Source: an uncultured Caulobacteraceae bacterium | Lineage (GTDB): Bacteria; Pseudomonadota; Alphaproteobacteria; Caulobacterales; Caulobacteraceae | NCBI GenBank assembly: GCA_937910255.1 | Contig: CALEOQ010000009.1 | Location: 1 to 7,423 of the forward strand | Length of the DNA stretch: 7,423 bases | Direction: 5' to 3' | In this document: positions 5,969 through 7,423 of the stretch, in pieces | How the letters are laid out: each line of letters starts with the position of its first letter | Numbering within the stretch: the stretch's first letter is position 1 | Program-made: the position numbers and the translations under genes | The notes under the pieces: model-generated | What the model was told of the DNA's origin: nothing | The model's input: the letters and a program-made list of their open reading frames with translations, nothing else | Database searches by the model: none

Positions 5969-7012
5969 TCAGGCGAGGTCACGCCAGCAGGGGACAGGGC
6001 CGTCCGGCCAGGGGGCGGCGGCGTGGACCCCGCGGGCCACCGCGCGGGCCAGGACGTCGGCGGCCAGGGCGCCCAGGCGGGCGATCTGGAAGTCCGGCCG
6101 CTCGCCCAGGGGCCTTTGGGCCGTGGACAGGGCGAAGACCACGTCGCCGTCGAAGGGAGCGTGGATGGGGCGGATGGCACGGGCCAGGCCGTCCTGGGCC
6201 ATCACCGCCACGCGGCGGGCCTGGGCGGGCGTCAGGACCGCGTCGGTGGCCACACAGGCGATGGTGGTGTTGGTGCGGGCCTGGGGGTCGGCCTTGGCCA
6301 GGCCCCAGTCGTCGCCGGCGCCCACAAGCCCCCCTGCGCCGAGGCCGCCGAACTCGCCGTCCATCTCGTAGGGCGCGGCCCAGAAGGTCCGCCCGCCCGG
6401 CGCCACAACAGAGCCGAAACTGTTGACCGCCACCACCGCGCCGACGGCGAAGCCATCGGCGGTGACCGCCGAGGCCGAACCGACGCCGCCCTTGAGCCGA
6501 CCGGCCATGGCGCCATAGCCCGCCCCGGCCGTGCCCAGCTCGAAGTCGGCGCTGGCCGCCAGCGCCGCCTGGCGGCCCAGGGCGCGATAGGGCGGATCCT
6601 CGCCCCAGGCCTTGTCGCCGCCATTGGCCAGGTCGAACAGGATGGCGGCTGGGACCACCGGCGAGGGCGGCACGGCGGCGTTGGCCACAAGCCCATAGCC
6701 GCGGCCCTGGGCGCCCAGCCAGGCGGTCACCCCGTCTGGCGCGGCCAGGCCATAGACCGAGCCGCCCGACAGGACGACAGCGTCGATGGCGTCGACCAGA
6801 TTGTGCGGGTCCAGCGCGTCGGTCTCCCGGGTGCCGGGACCGCCGCCGCGGACGTCGCAGGCGGCCACGGCCCGGGCGTCGGGCAGGATCACCGTCACGC
6901 CGCTCCGCACGCGGGCGTCATGGGCCTGGCCCACCTTCAGCCCCGGCACGTCGGTGATCAGATTGCGCAGGCCCGGGCGGGCGATGCCGGGGCGGGCGAT
7001 GGGTGACGTCAT
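5969..7012 (-). CDS. P1-family (DmpA/NylC-like) self-processing aminopeptidase/hydrolase
   Basis: A complete 347-residue protein of the P1 (formerly S58) family, which includes the aminopeptidase DmpA, beta-peptidyl aminopeptidases and the nylon-oligomer hydrolase NylC. These are made as precursors that cut themselves, exposing a Ser or Thr nucleophile. Visible blocks are ITDVPGLKVGQAHD (19-32), GVTVILP (38-44), VRGGGPGTRETD (54-65), VDAIDAVVLSGGSVYGL (73-89), AGAGYGAMAGRLKGGVGSAS (162-181) and ARTNTTIACVATDA (245-258). By family analogy cleavage would occur at Asn248-Thr249, giving a large and a small chain with Thr249 as nucleophile. A later HAPFDGDVVFAL block (284-295) is also typical. No signal peptide is seen, so it is probably cytoplasmic. 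The substrate is unknown. The start at 7012 fits the family N-terminus, with AAGGA 11 bases upstream. A gamma-glutamyltransferase gene diverges from it. Confidence 0.93.
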   Translation of the reverse strand: MTSPIARPGIARPGLRNLITDVPGLKVGQAHDARVRSGVTVILPDARAVAACDVRGGGPGTRETDALDPHNLVDAIDAVVLSGGSVYGLAAPDGVTAWLGAQGRGYGLVANAAVPPSPVVPAAILFDLANGGDKAWGEDPPYRALGRQAALAASADFELGTAGAGYGAMAGRLKGGVGSASAVTADGFAVGAVVAVNSFGSVVAPGGRTFWAAPYEMDGEFGGLGAGGLVGAGDDWGLAKADPQARTNTTIACVATDAVLTPAQARRVAVMAQDGLARAIRPIHAPFDGDVVFALSTAQRPLGERPDFQIARLGALAADVLARAVARGVHAAAPWPDGPVPCWRDLA

Positions 7013-7027
7013 GGCGGCGGGCGTCCT

Positions 7028-7050
7028 TCTGGCTGGGTGACACAGCCAGA
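7028..7050. promoter_or_regulatory. 8-bp perfect inverted repeat between divergent hydrolase genes
   Basis: TCTGGCTG (7028-7035) and CAGCCAGA (7043-7050) are perfect inverted copies around a 7-base loop, in the 75-base gap between the two start codons. Read on the - strand, the hairpin ends exactly at the first base of the AAGGA ribosome site of the P1 hydrolase gene. It could be an operator for both genes or a leader hairpin affecting translation; neither is shown by the sequence. Confidence 0.5.
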
Positions 7051-7087
7051 CGGTTGTTGTCCACGCCAGCCCCGCTAAGGTGCCGCC

Positions 7088-7306
7088 ATGATCCAAGCCA
7101 GTCCCTGGAGCGCCGTGTCCTCCCTCCCCCTGCGTCCCTTCGCCCGCCTCACCCGCCCCCTCGCGCCGGCCCTGCTTCTGCTGGCCGCCGCCTGCGCGCC
7201 AATGTCCCACACCGCAGGGGCGCCGGATGGCCCGCCGCCCGCCTCGGCCGCCCCGGGTCAGGTCATGGTGGCTGCCGCCAATCCCCTGCCGGTGGACGCC
7301 CGGCCG
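7088..7306 (+). CDS. Gamma-glutamyltransferase, N-terminal lipoprotein fragment
   Basis: Only the first 73 residues are present. Residues 1-36 look like a lipoprotein signal: Arg residues at 16, 20 and 23, a hydrophobic core PALLLLAAAC (27-36) and lipidation Cys36. The lipobox has Ala rather than the preferred Leu at -3. A Pro/Ala-rich linker follows, then GQVMVAAANPLPVDA (57-71), which matches the highly conserved start of mature gamma-glutamyltransferase (MVAAANPLAVEAG). The full enzyme, about 550-600 residues, is a self-cleaving Ntn hydrolase that removes gamma-glutamyl groups from glutathione and similar peptides in the periplasm. AAGG lies 7-8 bases before the ATG. The adapter begins at 7307. 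The frame happens to stay open through it to the window end, which would add 39 false residues. Confidence 0.78.
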
Positions 7307-7364
7307 AGTTCGGAAGACCGTCTGTTAGGCAAAGGCTGTAGCTCTCGGTGCTCCCCGTCTCCTT
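7307..7364 (+). other. Degraded Illumina universal (P5-side) adapter, reverse complement
   Basis: The 58 bases align without gaps to the reverse complement of the TruSeq universal adapter, with 45 of 58 identical by my count. Intact stretches include TCGGAAGA (7310-7317) and TCTCGGTG (7343-7350). Most of the 13 mismatches are changes to C, pointing to low-quality base calls rather than biology. Together with the adapter at 1-54, this makes both contig ends library ends in matching orientation. Confidence 0.93.
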
Positions 7365-7423
7365 CAAAGACAAAAACTCAACCTTACTCTGCAACCAGCC
7401 TCGTCCTGACGCCTCTACCCGTC
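7365..7423. other. Run-off sequence past the adapter (noise)
   Basis: These bases follow the end of the adapter, where an Illumina read has no template left. They begin A-rich (AAAGACAAAAACT) and then drift into pyrimidine-rich sequence of lower G+C than the rest of the window. I see no gene or structure in them and do not regard them as genomic. Confidence 0.8.

Noticed and set aside
5915..7006. 363-codon + strand frame opposite the P1-family hydrolase
   Set aside because: It is the antisense shadow of a full-length gene with intact family motifs.
7012..7210. Upstream extension of the P1-family hydrolase frame to a start at 7210
   Set aside because: The extra 66 residues lack homology and run antisense to the gamma-glutamyltransferase start; the family N-terminus and ribosome site support 7012.
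1..7423. Search for CRISPR arrays, transposase, integrase, phage or defence genes
   Set aside because: No regularly spaced repeats or relevant protein motifs were seen on either strand; the genes present are metabolic, transport and tRNA genes.

Overview
The window looks like an assembled contig from a high-G+C alphaproteobacterium, most likely Caulobacteraceae (Caulobacter/Phenylobacterium type). I base this on codon use, the gene families and one high-G+C tRNA-Arg; no marker gene settles it. Both ends are library artefacts. Positions 1-54 are an Illumina P7-side index adapter. Positions 7307-7364 are a heavily miscalled reverse complement of the Illumina universal (P5-side) adapter, followed by about 59 bases of run-off noise. 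Genuine DNA is therefore at most 55-7306.

Layout. Positions 55 to about 309 hold a + strand fragment of a ceramidase-like protein that is clean in sequence. It meets, through an error-rich G-run stretch (about 310-409), the truncated C-terminal side of an ALDH7-type aldehyde dehydrogenase on the - strand. That junction looks like an assembly or library chimera rather than a natural gene order. Positions 410-2916 form a coherent lysine-catabolism locus: a divergently transcribed Lrp/AsnC regulator faces a - strand pair of a saccharopine dehydrogenase-like / lysine 6-dehydrogenase gene and the ALDH7 (aminoadipate-semialdehyde dehydrogenase) gene. The pair would carry lysine to 2-aminoadipate, and the regulator is well placed to control it.

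Positions 2992-5114 hold an SDR oxidoreductase of the YghA / general-stress type, then, 29 bases later, an AI-2E/PerM-family membrane protein with a TTG start. A cluster of three hairpins (5120-5200) follows. Positions 5251-5574 (-) encode a small protein of unknown function with visibly lower G+C than its neighbours. A complete tRNA-Arg(ACG) with encoded CCA lies at 5798-5874 (-), with a recognisable promoter. A full-length P1-family (DmpA/NylC-like) self-cleaving hydrolase occupies 5969-7012 (-). Diverging from it at 7088 is the lipoprotein signal and first residues of a gamma-glutamyltransferase, cut off by the adapter at the right end.

I found no CRISPR array, transposase, phage gene or defence system, and nothing I would call a new biological system. 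The most consequential observations are the adapter ends and the chimeric junction, because they produce false protein termini. The more biological leads are the repeats between the lysine genes, the hairpin touching the ribosome binding site of the P1 hydrolase gene, and the low-G+C small gene beside the tRNA.
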